Shown: positions 24,352 through 39,240 of the stretch, piece by piece
Numbering within the stretch: position 1 is the first letter of the stretch
Layout of the letters: each line of letters begins with the position of its first letter
Assembly (NCBI GenBank): GCA_965153355.1
Contig: OZ231126.1
Span: 21,948,001-22,012,000 of the forward strand
Direction: 5' to 3'
DNA length: 64,000 nt
Source of the DNA: Flaccisagitta enflata
Lineage: Eukaryota > Chaetognatha > Sagittoidea > Aphragmophora
Notes under the pieces: model-generated
What the model saw: the letters and a program-made list of their open reading frames with translations, nothing else
What the model was told of the DNA's origin: nothing
The model's database searches: none
Program-made: the position numbers and the translations under genes

Positions 24352-24587
24352 GTCAATATGATCGCAGGGAAAAGGCATAAAAGGGCCCAGGGCCAGGGAG
24401 GGCGAAAGGAGTATAGAACTAGGATCATGATGAGAAAAAATGACATGAGATGGCTAATGGCCAGAAAAGGAAAGAAGAATGCAGCTACTATCTAAGAAAA
24501 AGTTCACCTACTTTTCAGTGAAATATCAACCATTTCACTTTAATGTAGTTTATAAAAAACAATTTGATCAGAATAAAAAACAAGTGA

Positions 24588-24800
24588 CGCGGGGTCACAA
24601 CATCCTTGCGGACGGGTAGGCAGGGACATCCAACCCCTATCCACAGCCCAATTCCCACCCCCCCTCACACAAAAACATTCTCAAAAAATATCCAAAACAC
24701 TGGTTTTTCCATTTGTGAACTCGATCATTACCAACAGACCGACAGATTAACGGTCAGACGAACAAAGCCTCTGATAGAGTTGCGTGTCCGCAACTAAAAA
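24588..24800 (+). mobile_element. R1 element, variant b (TTGCGGAC type)
   Basis: Starts 'cgcggggtcacaacatcc' and continues 'ttgcggacgggtaggcaggg', then a GACC-type core. It ends with the hairpin AGTTGCG-TGTC-CGCAACT and AAAAA. It differs from variant a (AGTCGCG/CGCGACT) at paired stem positions. Confidence 0.75.
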
Positions 24801-25314
24801 TCGATCAGTAATTATCAAGTTAGCAACAAAATTTATCAAATTTCCTAATTGTTGTTTCACTGTCACCGCACACTTATTTCCTAGTTGTTAAGTAATAGTG
24901 TGGAGGGAAAAAGCATAGGTAGAAGTAGGCAGGCGCAGCTTAGGCAGGCCCAAGACCAGGAGGGGGGTGGAACTAAGATCGTGATAATGAGGAGGGGAAA
25001 GGGCTAAGAAGTGCCCAGGGCTATGAAGGGCAAGAAGGGTGAAACTAGGATCATGACGATGACGGTGACGACGATGAAAATGACAAGCGCGCTGACAAAG
25101 ACGACGACGATGGTGATGACGATGACGACGAAGAAATAGGGACGCGGCTCGGAGGTGACGACGTCGCCGACACATACAGAATAAGTCAGAATATGTGTGA
25201 GGGGAAATGAAAAGAAGTCGGACCGAATGTTGATCCATCAAAGCCACACACATTTCCAAGTCTAAAATTTGGACTGAAAAATGGGACTCCATCACTCTTA
25301 TCACACGCCGCACG

Positions 25315-25318
<4 letters not shown>
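24801..25318. other. Intergenic with GAC/GAT-rich patch
   Basis: A (GAC/GAT)n-like stretch at about 25,050-25,165. No supported gene. Confidence 0.4.
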
Positions 25319-25405
<87 letters not shown>

Positions 25406-25419
25406 TATAGTCACTGTGA

Positions 25420-25495
<76 letters not shown>
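25319..25495. repeat. Compound (AG)n-(AC)n microsatellite
   Basis: (AG)n to about 25,402, an 18 bp linker with 'atatatagtcactgtgag', then (AC)n from 25,421 to 25,495. Confidence 0.97.
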
Positions 25496-25499
<4 letters not shown>

Positions 25500-25654
25500 T
25501 GGGCTACGACGAAAGCGTTTCACCGAACAGGATTAGGGTTAAATTTTTTGAAATACACTCAGTCCTTTCCCGAGAAAGAATTCGATGTTTTTTAATTTTT
25601 TCTGCTGTTTTGAAATTCAGTGACTCTAAGCACTCCTCACTCTCCCTGTATGCC

Positions 25655-25823
<169 letters not shown>

Positions 25824-25955
25824 CTGCGCTTTCAATGTGTCAGTGTCTGATATAAGGGCGAATTTTAATGCGGAGATTGCCAAAACAAGATAACCTATTC
25901 GTTGTGTGAAAGGGTAGCAAAGTAGACTGATTTCAACCTCATTTTCGTTCTCAAG

Positions 25956-25981
25956 ATTTTTGTTGCGGACACGCAACTCTA
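25956..25981 (-). repeat. R1b 3' hairpin fragment
   Basis: On the minus strand it reads AGAGTTGCGTGTCCGCAAC followed by AAAAA, the R1b 3' end without its body. Confidence 0.6.
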
Positions 25982-26025
25982 CCAATAAAGGCGGCTAATC
26001 GCCGTAGGAAAAAAGTCGTAAATGC

Positions 26026-26211
<186 letters not shown>

Positions 26212-26228
26212 AATTGAGAAAAACATGT

Positions 26229-26402
26229 AACACAGGGTACCAATATCGTTGTGAACAGGGGTATCAAACCCCAACCCTACCCCAATCCCCACACACAAGT
26301 ATCTAGACCGCTTGTTTTTCCACTTTTCCACTTGGACAGACAGAAGGACCACCAGACTGATAGATGCACTGACGGACAAAGCCTCTCATAGAGTGCGGAG
26401 TT
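26229..26402 (+). mobile_element. R1b element, degraded
   Basis: Contains 'accaatatcgttgtgaac' at left, 'ccccaatccccacaca' in the middle, then GGAC/GACC-like units and 'gacaaagcctctcatagag' at right. The 3' hairpin is lost. Confidence 0.65.
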
Positions 26403-26755
26403 GAAATGAGAAAGAGACTGTGCTGCCAGGATACATAATTATCACCTAGGACATTTCAAAGTTCAAACAGACTTCAATTAACTCGATTCCTCGTTTTCTA
26501 GGAAAACGCAAAAATTGAGGAAAAATAAAAAAAGATTCAAAAATTCATAGCTCCAAAACTATTGATCCCACAAAATTCTGCTTGGTGTCATCTGAAAGAG
26601 GAGAATTAGCCTTTTCTTATTGTTAATTTACACGTAGGCCTGCTCGGCCCGAAAGCACCCACCCTCTCCTAAAAAGACTCACGGGAAAAAGGGAAAACCA
26701 AATTCCTCCGCAGGTCTCAAAAAGCCGAAGGTATTCTTCGACTTTTTTCCAAATA
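26403..26755. other. Intergenic, no gene seen
   Basis: Includes 'ctgcttggtgtcatctgaaa' near 26,578, a motif also found inside the element at 12.5-13.1 kb. Nothing else is recognisable. Confidence 0.4.
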
Positions 26756-26983
26756 AGAGGCATTGTCCGTCCGTCCGTCGGTCCGTTGGTCCATTGGTCC
26801 GTTGGTCCGTTGGTCTTTCCGTGAACATGTGTTGAAAAGTGGGAAAATGAGCGTTTTAGAAGCTTTTTTGTGTATGTGTCTGTGTTGGAAGGGGGTTGGG
26901 TGGGGCGTTGGGTGTGGATAGGGGTTGGCTACACCTGCCCATCCGTCCGCAACGATATTGTGACCCCGCGCCACTTGTATTCT
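26756..26983 (-). mobile_element. R1b element
   Basis: On the minus strand: 'gtggcgcggggtcacaatat', 'cgttgcggacggatgggcagg', a C-rich middle, 'ttttcccacttttcaac', then GGACC-type units and 'gacaatgcctc'. The 3' hairpin is absent. Confidence 0.7.
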
Positions 26984-27258
26984 CTCTCTCTCTTTTTTTT
27001 TTTTGAGATGGTGATTTTCTTAGCTTAATTCTCGGGGCGCGCTAATCAAATCACTTTTTATTCCTCTCCTTTTTTTTCCTCTCTTTTTCTGACTCGTTCC
27101 GATTCTGAATTTGGGTCGATCAAGAGTTTTTTTTATTACACTTCTTTCCACCTAGGTTTGTCTAACTAACTCTATCACTGTGCGTGTGTGTGAACCTGTA
27201 CATGCGCGTATTTGTGTGCGTGCTTGTGCATAAGAAATTGGGTCTCTTTCTTCTTCCT
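26984..27258. other. Intergenic, pyrimidine-rich
   Basis: Short (CT)n and T runs and a GTGTG patch near 27,180. No gene. Confidence 0.4.
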
Positions 27259-27705
27259 GTTCTTTTTGGGCAGCGGCCCCGAAGGGGTCGATGACCTATG
27301 CTTTCACACAAATGGGGGATTTTCTCCTTCTCCTTCTTCTCCTACGTCCCCCCTCAAATCCCAGTCTCGAGGCCAACCCAGTCTCGAGGCTCAAATCCCC
27401 AGCTTCTCGAGGCCCAAGATCCCAGCCCCAGCTCAAATCCCAGCCTCAAGGCTCAAATCCTAGCCTGAGGCCCAGATTTCAGTCTTGAGGCCCAAATCTC
27501 AGCCTCAATGTCAAAATCTCAGCCAAGAGGCCCAGATACTGGCCTTGAGGCCCAAAATCAGAAGCAGAAGAAGGAGAAAATCCCCATATGTGTGAAAGAT
27601 AGGGTCATCGACTCCCTTCTGGGGCCGCTGCCCTGCCTCTCAACTTCAACCACAACTTACTTGGGCAGGGCACGGGTACCGCTGACCATCTAACGCTTTA
27701 AGGAC
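27259..27705 (+). mobile_element. R2 foldback element, copy 1
   Basis: Left arm TTTTTGGGCAGCGGCCCC then 'gatgacctatgctttcacac'. Right arm carries the inverted 'gtgtgaaagatagggtcatc' and GGGGCCGCTGCCC. It continues to the asymmetric 3' tail 'cgggtaccgctgaccatc' and 'taacg'. Between the arms is a 20 bp tandem core rich in 'aaatcccagcctcaagg'. Confidence 0.8.
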
Positions 27706-27708
27706 TAT

Positions 27709-28350
<642 letters not shown>

Positions 28351-28815
28351 CTTTCTTTCGCCTCTTTCCCCCTCTTTCTCCCTCTGCTTCTTCCTTTGTC
28401 CCTTTTCTCTCTTGGTTCTCTGCATCCCATGAGAGCCGAAAAGTCGAAAGCCCGCGAGGCTCTCGAATCGAGCCGAGGGCGAACACAGAGAGAGAGAGAG
28501 AGGGAGGCGAAGACTGAGGGCGCAGAGAGGCCGCCAGAGGGCCAAATGTACTCGCATGGAAGACTCACGAGAAAGAGGAGAAGAAAACGAACGAGACGGA
28601 GAAGACGTTTTTGCATCCTTGATACAGGAGGATAAGGGGGAGAAGAAATAATGGGAGGAAAGTGGACGTAAGACGGGGGGGGGGGGGGGGAACCAGAAAA
28701 ACAAGAACTGTTACTAAGTGTAAGATACAAAAAAAGGCTGGGAAATTTTTTTATATTTCTCTGAGTTTAAATGATTGTTTTTTTTCTTCGTTAGCTTTGC
28801 AACGACCAAGTAAAT
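28351..28815. other. Intergenic, no gene supported
   Basis: A mixed purine-rich region with a short (GA)n at about 28,487-28,502 and a run of 16 G near 28,676-28,691. Confidence 0.4.
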
Positions 28816-29018
28816 AACAAGGCCGGATGCACGGCCACCAGTTGCGGACGGGTGGGCAGGGGCGGAAATGCGCGTTTTCCCACTTTTCGACTCGATCACC
28901 TCTACGGACCAACCAACCAACCGACCAACCGACCGACCAACCGACCGACCGACCAACCGACCGACCGACGGACGGACAAAGCCACTTATAGAGTTGCGTG
29001 TCCGCAACTAAAAAAAAA
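28816..29018 (+). mobile_element. R1b element, complete
   Basis: Start AACAAGGCCGGATGCACGGC, then 'agttgcggacgggtgggcag', 'ttttcccacttttcgac', a core of ACCGACC units, 'gacaaagccacttatagag' and the hairpin AGTTGCG-TGTC-CGCAACT with an A run. It is the clearest full-length copy of variant b. Confidence 0.85.
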
Positions 29019-30071
<1,053 letters not shown>

Positions 30072-30214
30072 TTCGATTCCCCTTTCAAGATTGGAAACTC
30101 GGGTGTTTGATGGGGGAGGCGGACGAGAAGGAGGCAGAGAAGGAGGTGGAGAAGGAAGGAGAGATATGACTATGAGGAAGGAGGAAGGGTAGAACAAATT
30201 GGGCAGGGGATAAT

Positions 30215-30320
30215 CAAGAAGAAAAAGAAAGAAGAAGAAGAAGAAGAAGAAGAAGATAAGGAGGAGAAGAAGAAGAAGGAGAATAAGAAGAAGAAGAAAA
30301 AAAAAGAAGAAGAAGAAGTA
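30215..30320. repeat. (AAG)n-like purine tract
   Basis: Imperfect AAG repeats with G and A interruptions. Confidence 0.9.
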
Positions 30321-30618
30321 GCGGATGTGTTAAAGAAGAAATGTTTGTCAAGGATAAACAGTCAATGGACAAAACGATATATGTAGATATGTCAACACCA
30401 TGAGACATTTCACAGAGTAAAGATATTTCATTTTTAAAAAATATTTTAGTTCACTGAAATATTTCAGTGGGGTGAAATAAAAAAATTTCAGCAGGCTGAA
30501 ATATTTCAACAGGATGAAATATTTCAGAAGAGTGAAATATTTCAACGAGATGAAATCATGATATCAGTTAAAGAATTTTAAACAGACTAAGAACATGCAG
30601 TTTATTTCATTACCTATA

Positions 30619-31155
30619 CAGTAGATGTCGTCTATACTTGGAAATACGGGGAGCTCATAACCTGAGCATCAGTACAATGAGGGGACTGATATTTTGCTGG
30701 TGTAATGTATAGGCCCTAAAGGGTTGACAATGGGGTATGGCATCCCCCTATGGCTTATTTTACAACAATTGACTTTTAGTTTAAATTGACTTTTAGTTTA
30801 AAGTATTAAGATCAATCACTTTTATGGCAGAATTTCAGCTTCATCAATTTGCTTTAATTGCAAAACCAGCCTGAGATTCAAATCTGGAAAAAAGATATAA
30901 AGATATAAACTGACTAAGATAGATTTGAAGTTAAGTGAGTTAACCACTAGACCAATTTTTGCAGTTGTTTCAATGAAGGGATTTTGATCTAGTACATTCA
31001 AAAAAATTTTCTGTCCACAGAGCTGCCATAAGTGACTCATACCTCATCGTCAACTTAATAGGACATAAGCATTATACACACACAGTTTCATTGGCACAAA
31101 TGGTAGTTAGGATATGAGGGCCCCTTTTAATTCCAAATCTAGATGACATCTACTG
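30619..31155. mobile_element. Tc1/mariner-like MITE, copy 2, nested
   Basis: 537 bp, with TA on both sides and ends CAGTAGATGTCGTCTATACT at left and GATGACATCTACTG at right, matching copy 1 at 13.3 kb. The interior differs completely from copy 1, so only the ends are shared. Confidence 0.85.
30866..30960 (-). repeat. tRNA-derived SINE-like head inside the MITE
   Basis: On the minus strand a box-A-like TTGGTCTAGTGGTTAACTC (about 30,938-30,956) and a box-B-like AGATTTGAATCTC (about 30,873-30,885). The spacing is longer than in a tRNA because of an AT-rich insertion. Confidence 0.45.
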
Positions 31156-31388
31156 TACAATGTCACAAGTTGAAGTTTTGAATGATATGATATCATGATT
31201 TCATTTCATTGAAATATTTCACTCTGCTAAGATATTTCATCCTGTTGAAATATTTCAGCCTGCTGAAATTTCACCCTACTGAAATATTTCAGTGTACTGA
31301 AATATTTCTTCAAAATGAAATATCTTTACTCCGTGAAATATCTCATGATGTTGACATATCTACATATATCGTTTTGTCCACTGACTGT

Positions 31389-31726
31389 AAAGACGAAGCG
31401 AGTTAGAAGAAGACGAAGAAAATGAAGAGAATGACGTAGAAAAAGAAATCATGATATAAAGAGGCTAATAAAATGAAGGGCAGGGCCAGGGGTCGAACAA
31501 GGGGGCAACAAGATTCATACATCATATAATTCATTTTACATAGAAAACTGTGAAATCAACGGGCGTGACATTAGGAAAAGACTAAAGAAAACAAGACCGA
31601 GAAACGCTGGGGGCAATGTCCTCTGATGATTTGGGAAGACGCCTTGGCTTAAGTAAACGCTCGAAAACAAAGAGTTAGACCAGATAAAGCTTTATCCCTG
31701 AGAATTGAAAACATGCGTGGAAATTT
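31389..31726. other. Intergenic, no gene seen
   Basis: Purine-rich near 31,400-31,450. Nothing recognisable. Confidence 0.4.
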
Positions 31727-31899
31727 TGGCAAAAAAGAAGAAGAAGAAGTGGAAGAAGAAGAAGAGGAAGAAGAAGAAGAAAAAGAAAAAGAAAAAGAAA
31801 AAGAAAAAGAAAAAGAAAAAGAAAAAGAAAAAGAAGAAGAAGAAGAAGAAGAAGAAGAGGTAGAAGAAAAAAAAGAACAAGAAGAAAAAGAAGAAGAAG

Positions 31900-31931
<32 letters not shown>

Positions 31932-32140
31932 GAAGAAGAAGAAGAAGAAAAAGAAGAAAAAGAAGAAGAAGATGATGATGATGATGAGGAAGAATATGAA
32001 GATGAAGAAAAAGAAGGAGAAGGAAAAGAATAAGAAAGAGAAGAATAAGAAAGTGAAGAAGATGAAAAAGAAGAACAAAAAGAAGAAGGAGAAGAATGAG
32101 AGGAAGAAGAGGATAATGATGATGATGACGACACAGGAGA
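31727..32140. repeat. Long imperfect (GAA)n purine tract
   Basis: About 400 bp of GAA, GAAAAA and GAT units. Open frames on both strands reflect the trinucleotide composition. Confidence 0.95.
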
Positions 32141-32244
32141 AAAAGAAAGGAAAAAATACACAGCAAATGCATTCGCCATTCGGGCGAAAGGCGGAAAGGC
32201 CGGATGGGCGAAGAATAGAATTCGAAGGCGCTCAAGTGGGAAAC

Positions 32245-33058
<814 letters not shown>

Positions 33059-33318
33059 CGGCCAATATGGCGGCGAGTGACGGCGAAAGTTGCGGCCATT
33101 GAGGGCGAAAGTGGCGGCGAGCAACGGCGAAAGTGGCGGCGAGCGACGGCGAAAGTGACGGCGAAAGTGGTGGCGAGCAACGGCAAAAGTTGTAGCGAGT
33201 GGCGGCGAAAGTTGTGGCGAGCGACGGTGAAAGTGGCGGCGAGTGACGGCGAAAGTGGCGGCGAGCGACAGCGAAAGTGGTGGCGAGCGACGGCGAAATT
33301 TGCGGCGAGGCGGCGACC
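33059..33318 (+). repeat. 22 bp CpG-rich tandem array
   Basis: About 11 copies of a unit containing GCGAAAGTGGCGGCGAGCGA, with some 12 bp partial units. It has strong CpG content in an otherwise AT-rich setting. Confidence 0.9.
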
Positions 33319-34546
<1,228 letters not shown>

Positions 34547-34823
34547 GTAGAGACAGTGATAAAAGAAAGAAAGGAAGAGAGAGATGAAGAAAAGAAAGAA
34601 AGAGAGTAGGAATGAAAGAAAGGAAGAAAGATTGAAAGAATCAGAGCAAGACAGTTTGAGAAGGATAGACAGAGACAGAAAAAAGTTAAAGGATTGGCTA
34701 TAGGCAGAATGAAAAGGAAGAGGGAAAGGACGAGAAACAGTTGAAATGGATGGCACATTGGAACAAGTCAAGAGGAAAAGTAGCGGAATTTTGAACGAAT
34801 TCGAAACGAGGTTGAATCTGGAG

Positions 34824-35141
<318 letters not shown>

Positions 35142-35457
35142 CGTTTATTCGCTCACCGACGCGTCGAATCACCGGAAACGTGATTCGAGATCGAAAATAG
35201 ATCCGCGCCCATTTTCCTAATCTCATCGCTTTCGACTTCTCATTCTTCTGCTTTCTTTCTTTTTTCCTCCTTCTTCAGTATCTCCGATCTCCATATCTTC
35301 TGTTTCCTCCTTTTGTTCATTGTTTAAGGTATTCGTCGTATTCTCAAAGCTTTAAGTATCTAAATTCTAATTATTGATTAACTTGCAGCTTCAACCGCTG
35401 TTTTTTGTCTTCAGTCAAATCTTCAAAACATGCTTCTTTTTCTTCTTGTTCTTGTTC

Positions 35458-35460
35458 TCG

Positions 35461-35543
<83 letters not shown>

Positions 35544-35613
35544 CTTCTTCTTCTTCTTCTTCTTCTTCTTCTTCTTCTTCTTCTTCTTCTCCTTCTTCTT
35601 CTTCTTCTTCTTC

Positions 35614-35645
<32 letters not shown>

Positions 35646-35672
35646 CTTCTTCTTCTTCTTCTTCTTCTTCTT
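35458..35672. repeat. (GTT)n followed by (CTT)n
   Basis: (GTT)n from 35,458 to about 35,543, about 28 copies, then (CTT)n to 35,672, about 43 copies with few interruptions. Confidence 0.97.
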
Positions 35673-35756
35673 GCCGTTTCAAAGGCTCATTTCGCGGCGT
35701 TTAACCACCAGGGTGGGCGATGAGAGGTGGGAGACCACACAAACTCATCTACATAA

Positions 35757-35950
35757 TGTACGGACGGGTGGGCAGGGGCATACGACCCCCTCTACTTAAA
35801 CCACCATCACCACCTCCACCATCACCACCATCACCACCACCACCGCCACCACCACCACCACCACCACCACCATCATCGCGATTTTACACTTCTCAAATCG
35901 AGAGTGACGGACCGACGGATGAACAGACCCACGGACGGACACTCAAAAAG
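35757..35950 (+). repeat. R1-like element with (CCA)n core
   Basis: Contains 'acgggtgggcaggggc' as in R1, a (CCA/CCG)n tract at about 35,801-35,873, 'ttttacacttctcaaatcg' and 'gacggaccgacgg'. Both ends are lost. Confidence 0.5.
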
Positions 35951-35983
35951 TCCCAGATTCGACACTAACTAGTCATCCAAGGA

Positions 35984-36525
35984 TCGCACATGGTCAGCGG
36001 TACCCGATGCCCTGCTGGGAGTGATCCAGTGAAAAAGTGGAGTGAGAGCAGGGCAGCGGCCCCAAAGGGCCGATGTCCTGTAGAACACAGGGGGGAATTT
36101 CCATACGTCCTGAGGGGGCATATTTCAGGCCTTAGATGACTGATTTAGACCGCTGAAGGCATATTTGAAGGCTGGAGGGCAGAATCAAGGCTTGGAGAGC
36201 CGATTTGAGGTTTGGAGGGCAAATTTAAGCCATGGAGGGCTGATTTTATGCTTGGAGGGCTAATTGAAGGTCTGGAAGGCAGATTTGAGGTCTGGAGGAC
36301 AGATTTGAGGTGGGGGGGGGGGGGCTGATTTGAAGCCTGGAAAGCTGATTTGAGGCTTGGAGGGCTGAATTGAGGGCTGGGAGGGCAAATTTGAGGGCTG
36401 GGAGAGCGAATTTGAGGCCAACGGGGGGGGGGACGGACGGAAGGGCGGACGGACGGACGGACGTATGGAAATTCCCCCCTGTGTTCTACAGGACATCGGC
36501 CCTTTGGGGCCGCTGCCCAAAAAGT
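35984..36525 (-). mobile_element. R2 foldback element, copy 2
   Basis: On the plus strand, 'tggtcagcggtacccgatg' at left is the 3' tail, followed by GGGCAGCGGCCCC, 'gtcctgtagaacacag' and 'tttccatacgtcc'. The right end has the inverted 'ggacgtatggaaa', 'ctgtgttctacaggac' and GGGGCCGCTGCCC. The core is a 20 bp repeat with 'ctgatttgaggcttggaggg'. Confidence 0.85.
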
Positions 36526-36909
36526 AGAGAAAAATATTCTGGGTTATCGTATTGGGTCGCTGCTCAAAGTTTATGAGTACAGGATGATAAGTATATAACT
36601 AAGCTAGCTGAAATATCAAACTTGGAATGATATCTAATATATTTGAAATGACGATATCCTCCGCTTAAATGGTTTTCGAAAGTTTCATATTTCAAATATT
36701 CGCTGAAGTCAGATATTGATAAAAGAAAACGCGCTTTGAATCCTCTTTAACATAAATTAATGGTACACTGGTTTTCATCTGTTTTCATCTGTTTTCATCG
36801 GCCACGTCAGGCAAGTACTTTGAGTAGCCAGAGGCGGGACTTTTTAAATCAACTTAAACATCAAAGTGATATTATTAATCTGAATCATCTCAGATGATTA
36901 TTCATGTAT
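36526..36909. other. AT-rich intergenic, no feature seen
   Basis: Unique sequence with scattered 'gaaatatc' motifs. Confidence 0.4.
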
Positions 36910-37259
36910 TACCGTATTTTTTCTAATTAGCGCCCCGGGCGCTTTTGAAATTGGCAAAAAAAACATTGTCATTTTACCCTCCAATAAGCGCCCCCTTTTG
37001 ATTCATAAACATTCTCTTTTCCTGTGTTTTTTACAATGAATGCTATTTAGAATATCAGAAATGTGATATTAAATGATTCAGAGTGATATTTTTTGCTTGT
37101 TTTCTAATCAATCCCTGACAATAGACACTGAAATAAGCAAAATCATTTCTCTTTCAATAGTCATTCACTTCTTCATCTTCCCTCAAATCATTATTCTGAG
37201 GAGCAGAAAGGGGGGGGGCGTTATTTGGAGGGGGGGCGATAAATGGAAAAAATACGGTA
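36910..37259. mobile_element. TA-flanked MITE, family M2, copy 1
   Basis: Ends TACCGTATTTTTTC at left and GAAAAAATACGGTA at right. Subterminal 'agcgccccgggcgctt' and an interior 'caataagcgcccc'. The same family lies inverted at 60.3 kb. If TA is the target duplication, the ends start CCGTATTTTT. Confidence 0.75.
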
Positions 37260-37865
37260 CTCGGGTGTGTCAATATGCAAAACATTAATCCCTGAGAGTA
37301 TAACGCTAGGGCATCATGGAGTTACTCATTTAAATGCCTCCACCGTTTTTCTTTTTTCAAATTTCTGTCATCTTCCCTTTTTTAAAAGCCCTGTTTTGCC
37401 CCTAATTTGCATAATGTTGTAATCACGATTTTGACTTTTCACCCTTTGCCTTGTGTACTGGGACATTCCAATTACATTGTAATGCTGCTATTCTCAATAA
37501 AGCTTCACAGAAAAGTGTCTGAGTCAATCATATCAAATTCAATGAAATATTAAAATGGTCTTGTTTGATTCATTAATTTGTTTCTTGGCGAATGAGAGTG
37601 CAGACATTACATTAGATTTCGATCGCAAATAAAAAAAGGGTTGCCGATTGAATTTTGGAAAAAGGAAAACGGTGATCGTTTTAGAATCAACAGCCCCATC
37701 TTGCATCAGCGTTATGGTCTCAAACTCAGTCATCACCCATATTTGACATACCTGAATGTATTACTTATCTATTTCAACTGATAAATGATGTAATCATTGT
37801 ACACTGTACAGCTCAAAAACAATTATTGTTTGTGTGTTTAATGCGCTTTATTGAGCAATTACATT
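37260..37865. other. Intergenic, no gene seen
   Basis: Unique AT-rich sequence with no supported coding frame. Confidence 0.4.
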
Positions 37866-38360
37866 GTGTTTCATGCAAAAATAGTTCTGAAAGAAGATTC
37901 AAAGAGCACTTAAGCTCTAATTTTTTGTGTAAAAATTTCACGGGTTTGGGTAAAATATTTTGGCCACAACATCAATTTGAAGTAAAAGGAGCATCTAAAG
38001 GAGAGGCTCTTTTAACATAATTTTAATTTTAACAGTTCTTCTTTGAAATGCCAGATTTGTCTCAAATTAAAGCGCAAAAAATTTTCTTTAATTTGAGACC
38101 AATCTGGCTCAAGCCTCTTAGAAGTGAGAGCACTTCAAAGAAGAATTTCCAAAATCAAAATTATGTTAAAAGAGCCTCTCCTTCAAATGCTCATCTTGCT
38201 TTAAATTGATGTTGTGGCCAAGATATTTGTCCCAAACCCATGAAATTTTTAAACAAAAAATCGGAGCTTAAGTGCTCTTTGAATCTTTTTTCAAAACTAT
38301 TTTTGCATTTTTAGAAGCATAATGGCGTTGTTTTCTTATATCTACTTTGGCATGAAACAC
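37866..38360. mobile_element. Foldback element FB3
   Basis: Arms of about 225 bp are inverted copies, with ends GTGTTTCATG and CATGAAACAC. Both arms carry 'gagcacttaagctc' or its complement and 'ggagaggctcttttaac'. The centre is 'tttgtctcaaattaaag', then 'ctttaatttgagac'. Confidence 0.85.
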
Positions 38361-38383
38361 CCTGTATAAACGTCAAACGTCAA

Positions 38384-38385
<2 letters not shown>

Positions 38386-38477
<92 letters not shown>
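38386..38477. repeat. (CT)n microsatellite
   Basis: About 46 copies, just outside the right end of FB3. Confidence 0.98.
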
Positions 38478-38480
<3 letters not shown>

Positions 38481-38689
38481 CGCAGATATGTTCTATGTTT
38501 TATCGATGAAAAAAAATCCCATCCATCTGAAATAGACGGAGGATTTGTAATTCGAATTAGATAGTTTTTTTGGTTTGACGAATGACAAAATTTAATCTGG
38601 TTTCCACAGTACAAAAAAAATCCTTCAAAATAAGTTTCAAATTCTGATGATAAAGAAGAAAAAGAAAAAGAAGGAAAAAGAATCATATT

Positions 38690-38800
38690 ATTAAGTAGAA
38701 GGAGAAAGGAAGAAGAAGAAGAAGAAGAAGAAGAAAAACAAGAAGAAGAAAAAGAAAAAGAAAAAGAAAAAGAAGGAAAAAGGAGAAAAAAGAATCATAT
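38690..38800. repeat. (AAG)n-like purine tract
   Basis: Imperfect AAG/AAAAAG units, related to those inside the duplicated unit at 38.9 and 41.6 kb. Confidence 0.85.
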
Positions 38801-38929
38801 CGTTAGGTAGGGGACGAGCCACTACTCAAAATTTCTAAGGCTGGGAGCGCATCTCGTTTTGAAAAAAACTCGCCCCCTGAAGTGATGAGAGTCATTGAAG
38901 GCGAAAATCACCAAATCAAAATGATGCGA

Positions 38930-39096
38930 TTGCCCTGAAATTTAAATTACTAGCTGACATGATGCTTCTCGACCTACGAGCCAAAAATCTTGATTATGAA
39001 CCGTCGTTAAGATGAACATACCTCTTTGCCTACATTAGGTAGAAGAAGAAGAGGAAGAAGAAGAAAAACAAAAACAAGAACAAGAAAACAAGAAAA

Positions 39097-39127
<31 letters not shown>

Positions 39128-39240
39128 AGGAGGAGGAGAAGAAGAAGAAGAAGAAGAAGAAGAAGAAGAAGAAGAAGAAGAAGAAGCAGAAAAAGAATAA
39201 GAATCATATTACAGAAAATTTGATTCTCCGTCTGTCAACG
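38930..39240. repeat. Duplicated segment A, copy 1
   Basis: Matches 41,587-41,932 in the same orientation, from 'ttgccctgaaatttaaatta' through an (AAG)n tract to 'gattctccgtctgtcaa'. Confidence 0.9.

Larger units (their letters stand above)
30358..31388. mobile_element. Foldback element FB2 split by a nested MITE
   Basis: The outer arms, 30,358-30,565 and 31,190-31,388, are inverted copies. Ends: CAGTCAATGGACAAAACG at left and CGTTTTGTCCACTGACTG at right. Both arms contain several GAAATATTTCA units, themselves self-complementary. The middle is occupied by the Tc1/mariner-like MITE at 30,619-31,155. Confidence 0.8.

Noticed and set aside
27212-27693. Proline/serine-rich coding exons
   Set aside because: The frames follow the 20 bp core and arms of R2 copy 1.
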